This document shows, in pieces, positions 7,895 to 16,431 of a stretch of 64,000 nt of DNA. A program made the translations under genes and the position numbers. Each line of letters opens with the position of its first letter. Position 1 is the stretch's first letter. A model generated the notes under the pieces. That model was not told the DNA's origin. It did not search any database and was given only the letters and a program-made list of their open reading frames with translations. This DNA is from CAZPNX01 sp964588285 (GTDB lineage: Bacteria; Edwardsbacteria; AC1; EtOH8). The stretch covers positions 62,001 through 126,000 of the forward strand of contig CAZPNX010000004.1 in assembly GCA_964588285.1 (NCBI GenBank). Direction: 5' to 3'.

Positions 7895-8446
7895 ATGCGC
7901 ATCGCCATCCTCAACGGCAACCCGGACCCGGCCAACCTCAAGTTCGACGGCCGGCTCAAGAGCCTGTCCGACCTGCTGCGGGCCAAGAACCACCAGGTGA
8001 ACCTGCTGACCCTGCGGGCCCTGGACATCGGCTACTGCACCGGCTGCTGGGGCTGCTGGGTGAAGACGCCGGGGCGGTGCGTCAACGAGGACGGGTCGCG
8101 CGAGGTCTGCCGGGCCTGGGCGAACTCGGACCTGGTCCTGTTGGCCTCGCCCCTGAAGATGGGCTTTGTCACCGCGCTGGCCAAGAGCGCCATCGACAAG
8201 ATGCTGCCGGTGGGCCTGCCGTATATCGGACTATACCAGGGCGAGTGCTGCCACCAGCCGCGATATCCCAAGGCCCCGAAGATGGCGGCCCTGCTGGAGG
8301 CCGAGGCCGACGGCACGGCCGAGGACCTGGAGATCACCCGGAGGATACTGGAGCACAACGCCAGGAACTTCAGGACCGACCTCAAGTTCGTGATGACGGC
8401 CGAACGGCCGGTGGAGGAGGTGGCCGATGCGGTTGACCGTATTTAA
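7895..8446 (+). CDS. NADPH-dependent FMN reductase-like iron-sulfur flavoprotein
   Basis: 183 residues with a flavodoxin-like fold. The N-terminal MRIAILNGNPDP resembles the FMN-phosphate loop. It is followed by a compact cysteine cluster, YCTGCWGCWVKTPGRC (about residues 48-63), like that of Isf-type iron-sulfur flavoproteins, then a SPLKMGFVTALAKSAIDK flavin-contact segment. Such proteins move electrons between ferredoxin and other acceptors in anaerobes. The end overlaps the next flavodoxin-fold gene by 20 bases, so the two are probably co-translated. Family assignment is good; physiological partners are unknown. Confidence 0.8.
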   Translation: MRIAILNGNPDPANLKFDGRLKSLSDLLRAKNHQVNLLTLRALDIGYCTGCWGCWVKTPGRCVNEDGSREVCRAWANSDLVLLASPLKMGFVTALAKSAIDKMLPVGLPYIGLYQGECCHQPRYPKAPKMAALLEAEADGTAEDLEITRRILEHNARNFRTDLKFVMTAERPVEEVADAVDRI

Positions 8447-9098
8447 CGGCTCGCCGCGCGGGGCGGCCGGCAACACCGCCCGGATGTTGGAGCAGTTTCT
8501 GGCCGGATTCGAATCCGTTCCGGGCAACAGCTCCGAGACATTGGTGCTGGCCAGGGACAAGGAGCAGGATGGACACCTGCGGGCCTTCGCCCAGGCGGAG
8601 TCGGTCCTGCTGGCATTTCCGCTCTACGTGGACGCCATGCCGGCCGTGGTCAAGGCCTTCATCGAGGGGCTGGAGCCGTTCTGCGGGCGGAAGGAAAACC
8701 CGCCGCTCCTGTTCTTCGTCCACTCGGGCTTTCCCGAGGCCTCGCATTCGCGGCCGGTGGAGCGTTACCTGGAAAGGCTGGCCAAAAGGCTGGGATGCGA
8801 ATACCGGGGAACCATCGTCAAGCCGGGCTCGGAGGGGGTGCGCTTAATGCCGGCGAGGTTGAACCGGAAACTGTTCGGCCGGCTGAGGGAGCTGGGCCGG
8901 ACCTTTGGGGCCGAGGGCAGGCTGGATCATTCCATTGTTGAACAGTTGGCCCGGCCGGAACGTCTGGGCCCGCTTCGGATCGCCATCTACGGGCTGCTCA
9001 GCCTGCTGGGTCTGACGGACAGGTACTGGGACGGGATGCTCAAAAAGAACGAGGCGTTCGATAATAGGTTCGACCAGCCTTACCTTGACGGCAAATAA
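8427..9098 (+). CDS. Flavodoxin-fold NAD(P)H oxidoreductase-like protein
   Basis: 223 residues beginning MRLTVFNGSPRGAAGNTARML, the FMN-phosphate loop of NADPH-dependent FMN reductases. LLAFPLYVDAMPAVVKAFIEGL (described by its start, around residue 65) is the flavin ring-binding stretch of the same fold. It lacks the cysteine cluster of the upstream gene and has a longer C-terminal half with a hydrophobic helix near residue 190. The 20-base overlap with the preceding gene suggests one functional pair, perhaps an Fe-S flavoprotein and its reductase. Substrate unknown. Confidence 0.75.
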   Translation: MRLTVFNGSPRGAAGNTARMLEQFLAGFESVPGNSSETLVLARDKEQDGHLRAFAQAESVLLAFPLYVDAMPAVVKAFIEGLEPFCGRKENPPLLFFVHSGFPEASHSRPVERYLERLAKRLGCEYRGTIVKPGSEGVRLMPARLNRKLFGRLRELGRTFGAEGRLDHSIVEQLARPERLGPLRIAIYGLLSLLGLTDRYWDGMLKKNEAFDNRFDQPYLDGK

Positions 9099-9109
9099 AC
9101 CGCAAGATT

Positions 9110-9823
9110 ATGAGCAAAACGAAAGTCATTCTGACCGCCCTGTTGATCTCGGGCGCCATCCTGCAGGCCCAGCAGACCGACCCCTGCCTGGAGTATCTGA
9201 AAAAGCCCACCCCCGAGGGATATCGGGCGGCCCGGGGCCACCTGGACTCGGTGCTATCCAAAAATAGCAACGACCGCAAGGCCCTGCTCTACTCGGCTTT
9301 GGTGGATCGGACGCACCTGGCGGAGCAGGTGGACAGACTCTACAACCTGAGGGATTCGCTCGAAGGCAAATACCTGTTCGGGCTGGCCAACCTGATGCTG
9401 GAAACCGGCGACTTCCGGCGATCGGTCGAGCTTTACCAGAAGCTCAACGACCAGACGCCCAAGTGGTCCTGCCCCTGGCGGCACAAAGGACAGGCCTTGT
9501 ATCATATGGGAAAATTGGCCGAGGCCGAGCAATCCCTTCTCAAGGCGGTGGAGACCCGGCCCACACACTACGACGCCTGGGTGTGGCTAGCACGGGTGCA
9601 GAAGGACATGGGAAAGCGACGGGAGGCGCTGGGATCCATCAAAAAGGCGTTCGAAAACAAGGGAAAGGACAGCGAGGGCCCGGAGGAGGAACTGGCCGCC
9701 GGCGAGGACGTGAAGCTGCTCGACGAGATACTGATTTTAAACGGGGTCAAGCCGGGCAAGCTGGCGGCGGAGAGGGAGAGGATTACAGGCCTAAGCCGCA
9801 AGGCCGAGGGGGAAAGGGAATGA
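9110..9823 (+). CDS. Secreted tetratricopeptide-repeat protein
   Basis: 237 residues. MSKTKVILTALLISGAILQAQQ is a signal peptide with cleavage near residue 20. The remainder contains TPR-type helices, clearest around WSCPWRHKGQALYHMGKLAEAE and the repeat after it. It should be periplasmic or surface-attached and serve in protein contacts; no partner is evident. Its stop overlaps the ATG of purH (ATGA at 9820-9823), so it is in the purH transcript although functionally unrelated. Confidence 0.75.
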   Translation: MSKTKVILTALLISGAILQAQQTDPCLEYLKKPTPEGYRAARGHLDSVLSKNSNDRKALLYSALVDRTHLAEQVDRLYNLRDSLEGKYLFGLANLMLETGDFRRSVELYQKLNDQTPKWSCPWRHKGQALYHMGKLAEAEQSLLKAVETRPTHYDAWVWLARVQKDMGKRREALGSIKKAFENKGKDSEGPEEELAAGEDVKLLDEILILNGVKPGKLAAERERITGLSRKAEGERE

Positions 9824-11391
9824 CGGCGCAGAAACATCCCAGGCGCGCCATCATCTCGGTCTACGAAAAGGCCGGAGTGGAGGAGTTCGCCAGGGAGCTG
9901 GTTTCCCAAGGCTTCGAGATAGTCTCCTCGGGCGGCACCGCCCGCTTCCTCCGAGGCAAGGGCGTTCCGGTCACCGACGTCGAGCAGGTGACGGGCTTTC
10001 CGGAGATGCTGGACGGCCGGGTGAAGACCCTCCACCCCAAGATACACGGCGGCATCCTGGCACGGCGCGAGGTCCCGGACCACCTGGCCCAGCTGGAGAA
10101 GCACGGCATCATTCCGATTGACGTAGTGGCTGTCAACCTCTACCCCTTCGCCGAGGTCAGGCGCAAGTCGGGATCCACCGAGGAGGAGATAGTCGAGAAC
10201 ATCGACATCGGCGGGCCGTCGCTGGTGCGCTCGGCGGCCAAGAACCACCAATCGGTGGCGGTGGCCACCGAGCCTTCGCACTATAAACTCATAGTAGACG
10301 ACCTGAGAAAGCTGGGCGAGGTCTCTTTGGCCGTCAAACGGGAGCTGGCCCGCCAGGCCTTCAAACTTTGTTCGGAGTACGACTCGGAGATCGCCGGCTA
10401 TTTTTTAGGCGATCGGGCGGCCGGCGAGATCCTGCCAGCCGGGCTGAACCTTGACTTGGAGCGCCATCTGACCCTGCGCTACGGGGAGAACCCTCATCAA
10501 GAAGCCGGATTCTACCTGGCGGCCGGGGGCGCGGTGCCGTTCCGGCAGATCCACGGCAAGGAGATCTCCTACAACAACATCCTGGACCTGGCGTCCGCCT
10601 GGGACTTGGTTTCTGAATTCGGCCGGCCGGCCTGCGCCATCGTCAAGCATACCAATCCCTGCGGCTTGGCCGAGGCCGAAAGTTTGCTTAAGGCCTATCT
10701 GCTGGCCTGCGAAAGCGAGCTGCCGCCGGGGCCGGTGTCCCGCTTCGGGGGCATCATCGCCTGCAACCGGCCGCTGGACATGGAGACGGCCCTGCAGATC
10801 ATCGCTCCGGGCAGCTTTTACGAGGTGATCGCCGCCCCGGGATTCTTCGACGACGTCGGCCAGCTGTTCTCCGGCCGCAAGGGCTGGGGACAGAATGTCC
10901 GTCTGGTGCAGGTGGATCCCCAGCATTGGCGAAAACCATATCTTCTCAGGTCTGCGGCCGGCGGCGTTCTGGCTCAGACCATTGACCAGCAAACGGCCGA
11001 TCCCGAAAAGCTGGAGTTTGTCTCGGGCCCAAAACCGGGCCGGGAGATGCTGGACGACCTGCTGTTTGCCATCAAAGCGGTGAAGCACGTCAAGTCCAAC
11101 GCCATCGCCATCGCTAAAAACGGACAGCTTTTGGGCGTCGGCGCCGGGCAGATGAACCGGCTGGCCTCGGTGCGGCTGGCCCTGGCCCAGGCCGGGGAGC
11201 GGGCCCGGGGCGCGGCTTTGGCCTCGGACGGGTTCTTTCCCTTTCCGGACAACATCGAGGAGGCGGCCGCGGCCGGCGTCGCCGCCGTCATCCAACCCGG
11301 GGGGTCGGTCAAGGACGCCGAGGTCATAAGGCGGGCCGGGGAGCTGGGGGTGTCCATGGTGCTGGCGGGGGTCAGGCACTTCAGGCACTAA
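9820..11391 (+). CDS. purH: Bifunctional AICAR formyltransferase/IMP cyclohydrolase
   Basis: 523 residues from ATG 9820, which overlaps the previous stop; the longer open frame upstream is in the TPR gene. The N-terminal MGS-like cyclohydrolase domain shows ISVYEKAG, SSGGTARFL and LHPKIHGGILARR. The C-terminal formyltransferase domain shows LRYGENPHQ and IVKHTNPCG, with SNAIAIAKNGQLLGVGAGQMNR near the end. It catalyses the last two steps of IMP synthesis. Length and motifs are normal. guaA downstream (13977-15614) continues the purine route to GMP. Confidence 0.96.
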   Translation: MTAQKHPRRAIISVYEKAGVEEFARELVSQGFEIVSSGGTARFLRGKGVPVTDVEQVTGFPEMLDGRVKTLHPKIHGGILARREVPDHLAQLEKHGIIPIDVVAVNLYPFAEVRRKSGSTEEEIVENIDIGGPSLVRSAAKNHQSVAVATEPSHYKLIVDDLRKLGEVSLAVKRELARQAFKLCSEYDSEIAGYFLGDRAAGEILPAGLNLDLERHLTLRYGENPHQEAGFYLAAGGAVPFRQIHGKEISYNNILDLASAWDLVSEFGRPACAIVKHTNPCGLAEAESLLKAYLLACESELPPGPVSRFGGIIACNRPLDMETALQIIAPGSFYEVIAAPGFFDDVGQLFSGRKGWGQNVRLVQVDPQHWRKPYLLRSAAGGVLAQTIDQQTADPEKLEFVSGPKPGREMLDDLLFAIKAVKHVKSNAIAIAKNGQLLGVGAGQMNRLASVRLALAQAGERARGAALASDGFFPFPDNIEEAAAAGVAAVIQPGGSVKDAEVIRRAGELGVSMVLAGVRHFRH

Positions 11392-11738
11392 TCTAAAGCA
11401 CAAATTTTAAAATCCAAAACGAAAACGATCAATTTTAGAGTGGCTCTTCCGGGTTTAGTGTGGGTCTTTTTTGGGAAGACAGCCTTGTATGATAATTACT
11501 GTCAATGATTTACAAACGATAAAACCAATCTAAAGCTTGTCTCGTTCGCTTGTAACCATCTTAACCGGAATTAAGGTAAGTATAGAAATCAGAAACCGCT
11601 TGATTTAACGGTCGTTATAAGATCAAACCTTTAGGGAAACAAAGGTTTAATTCTTATTTTTACCCACTACAAACCAAGAAGACCCAAAAAAGGTAATAAA
11701 GAGACTCTCTAAAAATCAACCCATCAGGATAGAAAATC
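11392..11738. other. AT-rich intergenic region, 347 bases
   Basis: This gap between purH and the HEAT-repeat gene is much richer in A and T than the flanking genes. It holds one convincing hairpin (listed separately, 11625-11648) and a possible -10 box (TATGAT/GATAAT near 11488-11495) without a good -35. No small open frame or RNA family is recognised. It probably holds the purH terminator and the promoter of the next gene. Confidence 0.45.
11625..11648 (+). terminator. Hairpin with following T-rich stretch
   Basis: AAACCTTT (11625-11632) and AAAGGTTT (11641-11648) form a perfect 8-bp stem with an 8-base loop, followed by AATTCTTATTTTTA. It is a plausible but not strong intrinsic terminator, and it lies only 90 bases before the next start codon. 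Confidence 0.45.
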
Positions 11739-13916
11739 ATGGCCAATATATCGCCGCTATTGATGACCCGGCTTATCGGCCAATTGACCGGGGCCATTAG
11801 GAACCTCAAGATGTACGACGTCAAGCACGCCACCTCGCAGAAACTGTTCGAGAACAGTCTCCAGGCCATCAAGGAGGCTATGGGCACCGACCCCTCGTTC
11901 AGCTTCAGCTTGGCTGGAAATATCCTGCAGATAAACGGCAAACCGGTTCCGGATTCGCGCAAGGAGGCCATCGCCAATTTCATCGGCGAATTGGGCAAGC
12001 GGAGCATCGGCCATCTGTCCTTCCTTCAGGGAATCGACCGCGATCAGATACAGGCCTTTTTCGAAGTGATGGCCGTCGATCCGGAAAAGGTCAAGGGCCA
12101 GGGGGGCATCGGCCGCCTGCTTCAGGCCAAGGGAGTAAAATCTATACAGGTGCGGGGCATTTCCTACGGCGGAGAGGACGAAGGAGGGGGCGCGGCTTCG
12201 GCGGGCATCTCATCCCAGGACCTGCAGTCCTTGGCCCAAATGCCGGCCCAGCTGTTGACTCTCATCAGGAGCAATCCCGGAGCCGTGGCCCGTATGATCA
12301 TTGAAAACTCGGGCGGCGGCGATGCTGCCGAATCCGCCATGTCTCAGCTGGACGCCATGGCCGGGGCCCTGGCCGGAAGCGCGGACCAGACCAGTAAGGA
12401 ATATGTCGGCGGCATGGCCCAGGTGGTGGCCGGTTTGGATCAGGGGATGCAGCAGCAGGTGGTTCTGCGAAAGACGCTGGATCCAGACTGGGTGGAGATC
12501 GTCAGGAGCGTCATCTCCAAATATAGCGACGGCGACATCCTGGCCCTGATCAACCAGAGGATGCAGGCCTTGAAACAGATGGGGTTCAAGGGAGATTGGG
12601 CCGAGGAGTTGAAGCGCATCTGGAACGGCTTGCCGCTCGAGCCCCAAAGAAAAAATTCCCTGTTGCCGGCATTCTCCCAGCGTCTGGTACAATACGGGTT
12701 CAGCCAAGAGGACCGGCAGTATATTCTGGGACAGGAGCCGCCGCCCGAAGAACAGGCCCGGCAGATAACGGAACAGCTAACAGCTCAGACCGGGGATCGG
12801 TTGTTCAATCCCGCTTTCATGGGGGGGGTCTTGAGGGCCGTCAGGCGGGGGGTTTCTTCGCCCGAGCTCTGGCAGGCGCTGGGGGACAAGTACTCCGATT
12901 CCCAGGAGGAAACCAGAAAACTGGCATTGCAGTATACCTTGGATATTCTTAAGGCTCTATTGGATGCGGGAAGATCGGATCTGGCCGAGCAGTTTGTGGA
13001 AATACTGGCCTCCCGCCTGTCGAGCGAATATCAGTCGGACCTTCTACAACAAACGATCCTGCAGATGGGACAGGTATTCGCCATACTGGTAAAACACGAC
13101 AAGAAAGCCATTGCCGCCAAGTCTTCCCAAGCACTGGCCGCGGTCTTCCCCTACCTAATAGACAAGCCGGTGGCCGAGACCATGCTCAAGGTTTTGGGGG
13201 AGATGGCCGACGAAAACTCCATAAAGGCGCTGATCAAAGGATTCATCCACCGCACCCTCTTCGAGCGCATTGCCGAGATCATGGTCGGCATCGGCCACCC
13301 CGCCATCCATTGGCTGATGGATACTCTGCGGGACAGCGAGGATAAAGATTTCCGGATGAAGGCCATGTACGTGCTCTCCAAGATAGGGGGGGACGCCGAG
13401 AGCGAGGCCGTCAAGATTCTATCCCTGGAGGATCGCTGGTTTGTCAAGAGAAACCTGGCCCTGGTGCTGGGGCAGATCGGAACCGACGCCTGCCTGGAGC
13501 AGTTGAGGAAGACCTATGAGGACAAGGATCCCAGGGTAAAGATAGAGGTGCTGCGCGCCGTGCACCGCATTGCGGCCGCTCAGGTCGAGGATCTGTTGAT
13601 CCGGGGGCTGTTGGAGAAAGAGGAAGCTGTCAAAAAAACCGCCATCGAGCTATTGACCAAAAGCGCCAGCGACGCCGGCACCGATGCCTTGGCGGAACTA
13701 TACGGCAAAAAGGATATCTTGGGCAGAGGCGAGACCCCGGAGATCAAAATGGCCATCATCGAGGCGGCCGGCGCCATCGGCACCAAAAGGGCCGCCAACC
13801 TGTTGATGACGGCGGCCAGAGACAAAGAGCCCCAGCTGTCCCAGAGGGCTCAAGAGATACTGAGGCCGCTTCTGAAGAAGATAAAGGAGCAGGAAATGAA
13901 ACGTGGCGAGATCTAA
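11739..13916 (+). CDS. Large HEAT-repeat protein of unknown function
   Basis: 725 residues without signal peptide. The first 130 residues form a distinct N-terminal region (MANISPLLMTRLIGQLTGAIRNLKMYD) seen in proteins that couple this domain to HEAT or TPR repeats. A low-complexity Gly/Ala/Ser linker follows at about 145-165. The C-terminal 250 residues hold tandem HEAT-type helix pairs with the typical VLGQIGTDACLEQL and EVLRAVHRIAA spacing. HEAT arrays act as docking scaffolds. It stands alone between purH and guaA, so neighbours give no clue to a partner. Confidence 0.7.
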   Translation: MANISPLLMTRLIGQLTGAIRNLKMYDVKHATSQKLFENSLQAIKEAMGTDPSFSFSLAGNILQINGKPVPDSRKEAIANFIGELGKRSIGHLSFLQGIDRDQIQAFFEVMAVDPEKVKGQGGIGRLLQAKGVKSIQVRGISYGGEDEGGGAASAGISSQDLQSLAQMPAQLLTLIRSNPGAVARMIIENSGGGDAAESAMSQLDAMAGALAGSADQTSKEYVGGMAQVVAGLDQGMQQQVVLRKTLDPDWVEIVRSVISKYSDGDILALINQRMQALKQMGFKGDWAEELKRIWNGLPLEPQRKNSLLPAFSQRLVQYGFSQEDRQYILGQEPPPEEQARQITEQLTAQTGDRLFNPAFMGGVLRAVRRGVSSPELWQALGDKYSDSQEETRKLALQYTLDILKALLDAGRSDLAEQFVEILASRLSSEYQSDLLQQTILQMGQVFAILVKHDKKAIAAKSSQALAAVFPYLIDKPVAETMLKVLGEMADENSIKALIKGFIHRTLFERIAEIMVGIGHPAIHWLMDTLRDSEDKDFRMKAMYVLSKIGGDAESEAVKILSLEDRWFVKRNLALVLGQIGTDACLEQLRKTYEDKDPRVKIEVLRAVHRIAAAQVEDLLIRGLLEKEEAVKKTAIELLTKSASDAGTDALAELYGKKDILGRGETPEIKMAIIEAAGAIGTKRAANLLMTAARDKEPQLSQRAQEILRPLLKKIKEQEMKRGEI

Positions 13917-13976
13917 CCAATAATGCCGAAAAAGCGCCGCGTTCCTAAATAAAATTTGGAAAAGAGATACGAGCGA

Positions 13977-15614
13977 ATGAACGACCAGAATTACAACGGA
14001 TATGTCGGACGACAGACGCCGTCTTTAGGCAGATCCGAGAACGGCCGTCCTTTGGAACCAGGGGTAGAAGGCAGGAACTGGGACACCATCATCATCGTCG
14101 ACTTCGGTTCCCAGTACACCCAGATCATCGCCCGGAAGATCCGGGAGCAGAAGGTCTACTGCCGCATTCACTCCTGCCAGGAGCCGCTGGGCAAGATCCT
14201 GGAGGCCCGGCCCAAGGGGATCATCCTATCCGGCGGACCGGCCAGCGTCTACGACAAGGGGGCGCCCTCGGTGGACCGGGCCCTGTTCCTGGCCGGGGTG
14301 CCGGTGTTGGGCATCTGCTACGGCATGCAGCTAATGGCCCGCCTGCTGGGCGGCAAGGTCAAGCGCAGTCCCAAAAGGGAATACGGCAAAGCCTTTCTAG
14401 AGTTGACCTCACAGTCGCTCCTGTTGGCCGGAGTCCCCCGGGAGACCCAGGTGTGGATGAGCCACGGAGACTGCGTGGAGCGACTGCCCGAGCAGTTCCG
14501 GACAGTGGCCGTCACCGACAACTGCCGATCGGCGGCCATGGCCGACGACGCCCGTCGGCTTTACGGACTGCAGTTTCATCCCGAGGTAGCCCACACCGAG
14601 CGGGGTGAGCAGATACTGCGCAACTTCGTGGTCTCCATCTGCGGCGCCCGGCCCCAGTGGACCATGGAGTCCATCATCCAACAGAAGGAGGCCGAGATCC
14701 GATCCCTGGTCGGCAACAAACGGGTGGTGCTGGGCCTGTCGGGCGGAGTGGATTCGTCGGTGGCGGCCATGCTGCTGCACCGGGCGGTGGGCCGGCAGCT
14801 GACCTGTATCTTCGTGGACAACGGCTTGCTGCGGATGCACGAGGCCGACGAGGTGCGCAAGGTCTTCCAGCGCCAGTTCAAGATTCCCCTGATATCGGTG
14901 GACGCGGCCGACCAGTTCTACCGCAAGCTCAGGGGGGTAGCCGACCCGGAGAAGAAGAGAAAGATCATCGGCCGGGAGTTCATCGAGGCCTTCGCCCGGG
15001 CCGCCCGAAAGCTTGGCCGGGTTGACTTTCTGGCCCAGGGCACCATCTATCCGGACGTCATCGAATCCACCTCGTTCAAGGGACCTTCTGCCACCATCAA
15101 GAGCCATCACAATGTCGGCGGCCTGCCCCAGAATATGCGGCGCCTGAGGCTGGTTGAGCCCCTGCGGGAGCTGTTCAAGGACGAAGTGCGCCAGCTGGGG
15201 CTGAAGCTGGGCCTGCCCTGGGAGATGGTGATGCGGCATCCCTTCCCCGGCCCGGGCCTGGCGGTGCGCATCATAGGCGAGGTCAACCCGGAGCGCTGCA
15301 AGTTGCTGCGCTCGGCCGACCGCATTTTCATCGAGGAGATTCGCAACGCCGGCTGGTACGAGCGCACCTCACAGGCCTTCGCCGTGCTGCTGCCGGTGAA
15401 GACGGTGGGGGTGATGGGCGACCAGCGCACCTATCAGAACGTCATCGCCCTGAGGGCGGTGAGCACCACCGACTTCATGACCGCCGCCTGGACCCGGCTG
15501 CCCGAAGAGCTGCTGGCCAGGGTCTCCAGCCGCATCGTCAACGAGGTTCAGGGCGTCAATCGGGTAGTCTACGACGTTTCCACCAAGCCGCCGGCCACCA
15601 TCGAGTGGGAATAG
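13977..15614 (+). CDS. guaA: GMP synthase (glutamine-hydrolysing)
   Basis: 545 residues from ATG 13977, about 20 more than usual because of a polar N-terminal extension before WDTIIIVDFGSQYTQ. A TTG at 13956 in the same frame is a less likely start. Glutaminase domain: GICYGMQ with the catalytic Cys, and HPEVAHTE with His and Glu. ATP-pyrophosphatase loop: LSGGVDSSV. The C-terminal dimerisation domain ends in RVVYDVSTKPPATIEWE, as in most GuaA. It converts XMP to GMP using glutamine and ATP. Confidence 0.95.
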   Translation: MNDQNYNGYVGRQTPSLGRSENGRPLEPGVEGRNWDTIIIVDFGSQYTQIIARKIREQKVYCRIHSCQEPLGKILEARPKGIILSGGPASVYDKGAPSVDRALFLAGVPVLGICYGMQLMARLLGGKVKRSPKREYGKAFLELTSQSLLLAGVPRETQVWMSHGDCVERLPEQFRTVAVTDNCRSAAMADDARRLYGLQFHPEVAHTERGEQILRNFVVSICGARPQWTMESIIQQKEAEIRSLVGNKRVVLGLSGGVDSSVAAMLLHRAVGRQLTCIFVDNGLLRMHEADEVRKVFQRQFKIPLISVDAADQFYRKLRGVADPEKKRKIIGREFIEAFARAARKLGRVDFLAQGTIYPDVIESTSFKGPSATIKSHHNVGGLPQNMRRLRLVEPLRELFKDEVRQLGLKLGLPWEMVMRHPFPGPGLAVRIIGEVNPERCKLLRSADRIFIEEIRNAGWYERTSQAFAVLLPVKTVGVMGDQRTYQNVIALRAVSTTDFMTAAWTRLPEELLARVSSRIVNEVQGVNRVVYDVSTKPPATIEWE

Positions 15615-15631
15615 CGGCTGGCCGCTTGGAC

Positions 15632-15705
15632 GTCATGCCGGGGCCGGCATCTTGCCGATCGATAAAAATCCTTCGATCAGCGGGGGGAGCGTTACTCGGG
15701 ATGAC
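15632..15705. repeat. Palindromic intergenic repeat
   Basis: GTCATGCCGG at 15632-15641 is mirrored by CTCGGGATGAC at 15695-15705, with GATCGAT...CGATC pairing inside. It has the same plan (GTCAT...ATGAC ends) as the repeat at 7657-7745 and could also act as the guaA terminator. Confidence 0.45.
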
Positions 15706-15743
15706 ATTTGGTAAAATATAGTACTATAAACGAGCAGCATAGT

Positions 15744-16421
15744 ATGTCCGAAGATTTTTTAAAAGAAGCGGCTGCCCTAGAGAAACACGGCCATCTGGAT
15801 CAGGCCCTCAATTCCTACATCCGGGCCCTGGAGATCGAGCCAAACAATCCGGAGGCCTGGTGCTCCAAGGGCCGGGTTCAGTCGCGGCTGGAGGACTTCG
15901 AGGAAGCCCTCAGGTCCTACGAGCAGGCCATCGCCTTAAAGCCAGATTTTGCCCGGGCCTGGTGCAACAAGGGCATCGTGCTTCAGGTGCTGGACCGAGA
16001 CGACGAAGCCCTGGAGGCCTTGGACAAGGCCATCGGTCTGGATCCCAACTGCGTCGAGGCCTGGTACAACAAAGGGCTGGCCCTGAGGGACCTGGGGCGG
16101 CACCAGGAGGCCCTGCTGTGCTTCGACCGTTTGATCGCCATCAATCCCAATAATGTAGACGCCTGGTTCAGCAAGGGGGTCACCCAGCGTCTGATGGGCG
16201 ACCTGGCCGGGGCCGCCGACACCTTGAGCCAGGCCCTGGGGATCGATCAGGAGGACGGAGACATCTGGTACGAGCTGGCCAAGGTCAAGCTGTCTTCGGG
16301 CGATGTCTCCGGGGCCGAGCAGGCGCTGGCCAAGGCGGTGGAGCAGGACGAGGACAACAAAGCGCGGGCCCTGGAGGACGAGGAGATGCAGGGGCTGCAC
16401 GGAAGCGAGGCGCTGAAGTAG
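15744..16421 (+). CDS. Tetratricopeptide-repeat protein
   Basis: 225 residues from ATG 15744 (MSEDFLKEAAALEKHG). Five or six consecutive 34-residue TPR units fill the protein, each with the W-x-N-K-G signature (AWCNKGIVLQVLDRDDEALEAL is one). There is no signal peptide, so it is cytoplasmic. The very regular repeats resemble methanogen and cyanobacterial TPR proteins. It lies 10 bases before a butyrate kinase gene with a strong ribosome binding site, so they probably share a transcript; a functional link is not evident. Confidence 0.8.
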   Translation: MSEDFLKEAAALEKHGHLDQALNSYIRALEIEPNNPEAWCSKGRVQSRLEDFEEALRSYEQAIALKPDFARAWCNKGIVLQVLDRDDEALEALDKAIGLDPNCVEAWYNKGLALRDLGRHQEALLCFDRLIAINPNNVDAWFSKGVTQRLMGDLAGAADTLSQALGIDQEDGDIWYELAKVKLSSGDVSGAEQALAKAVEQDEDNKARALEDEEMQGLHGSEALK

Positions 16422-16431
16422 GAGGACGGCG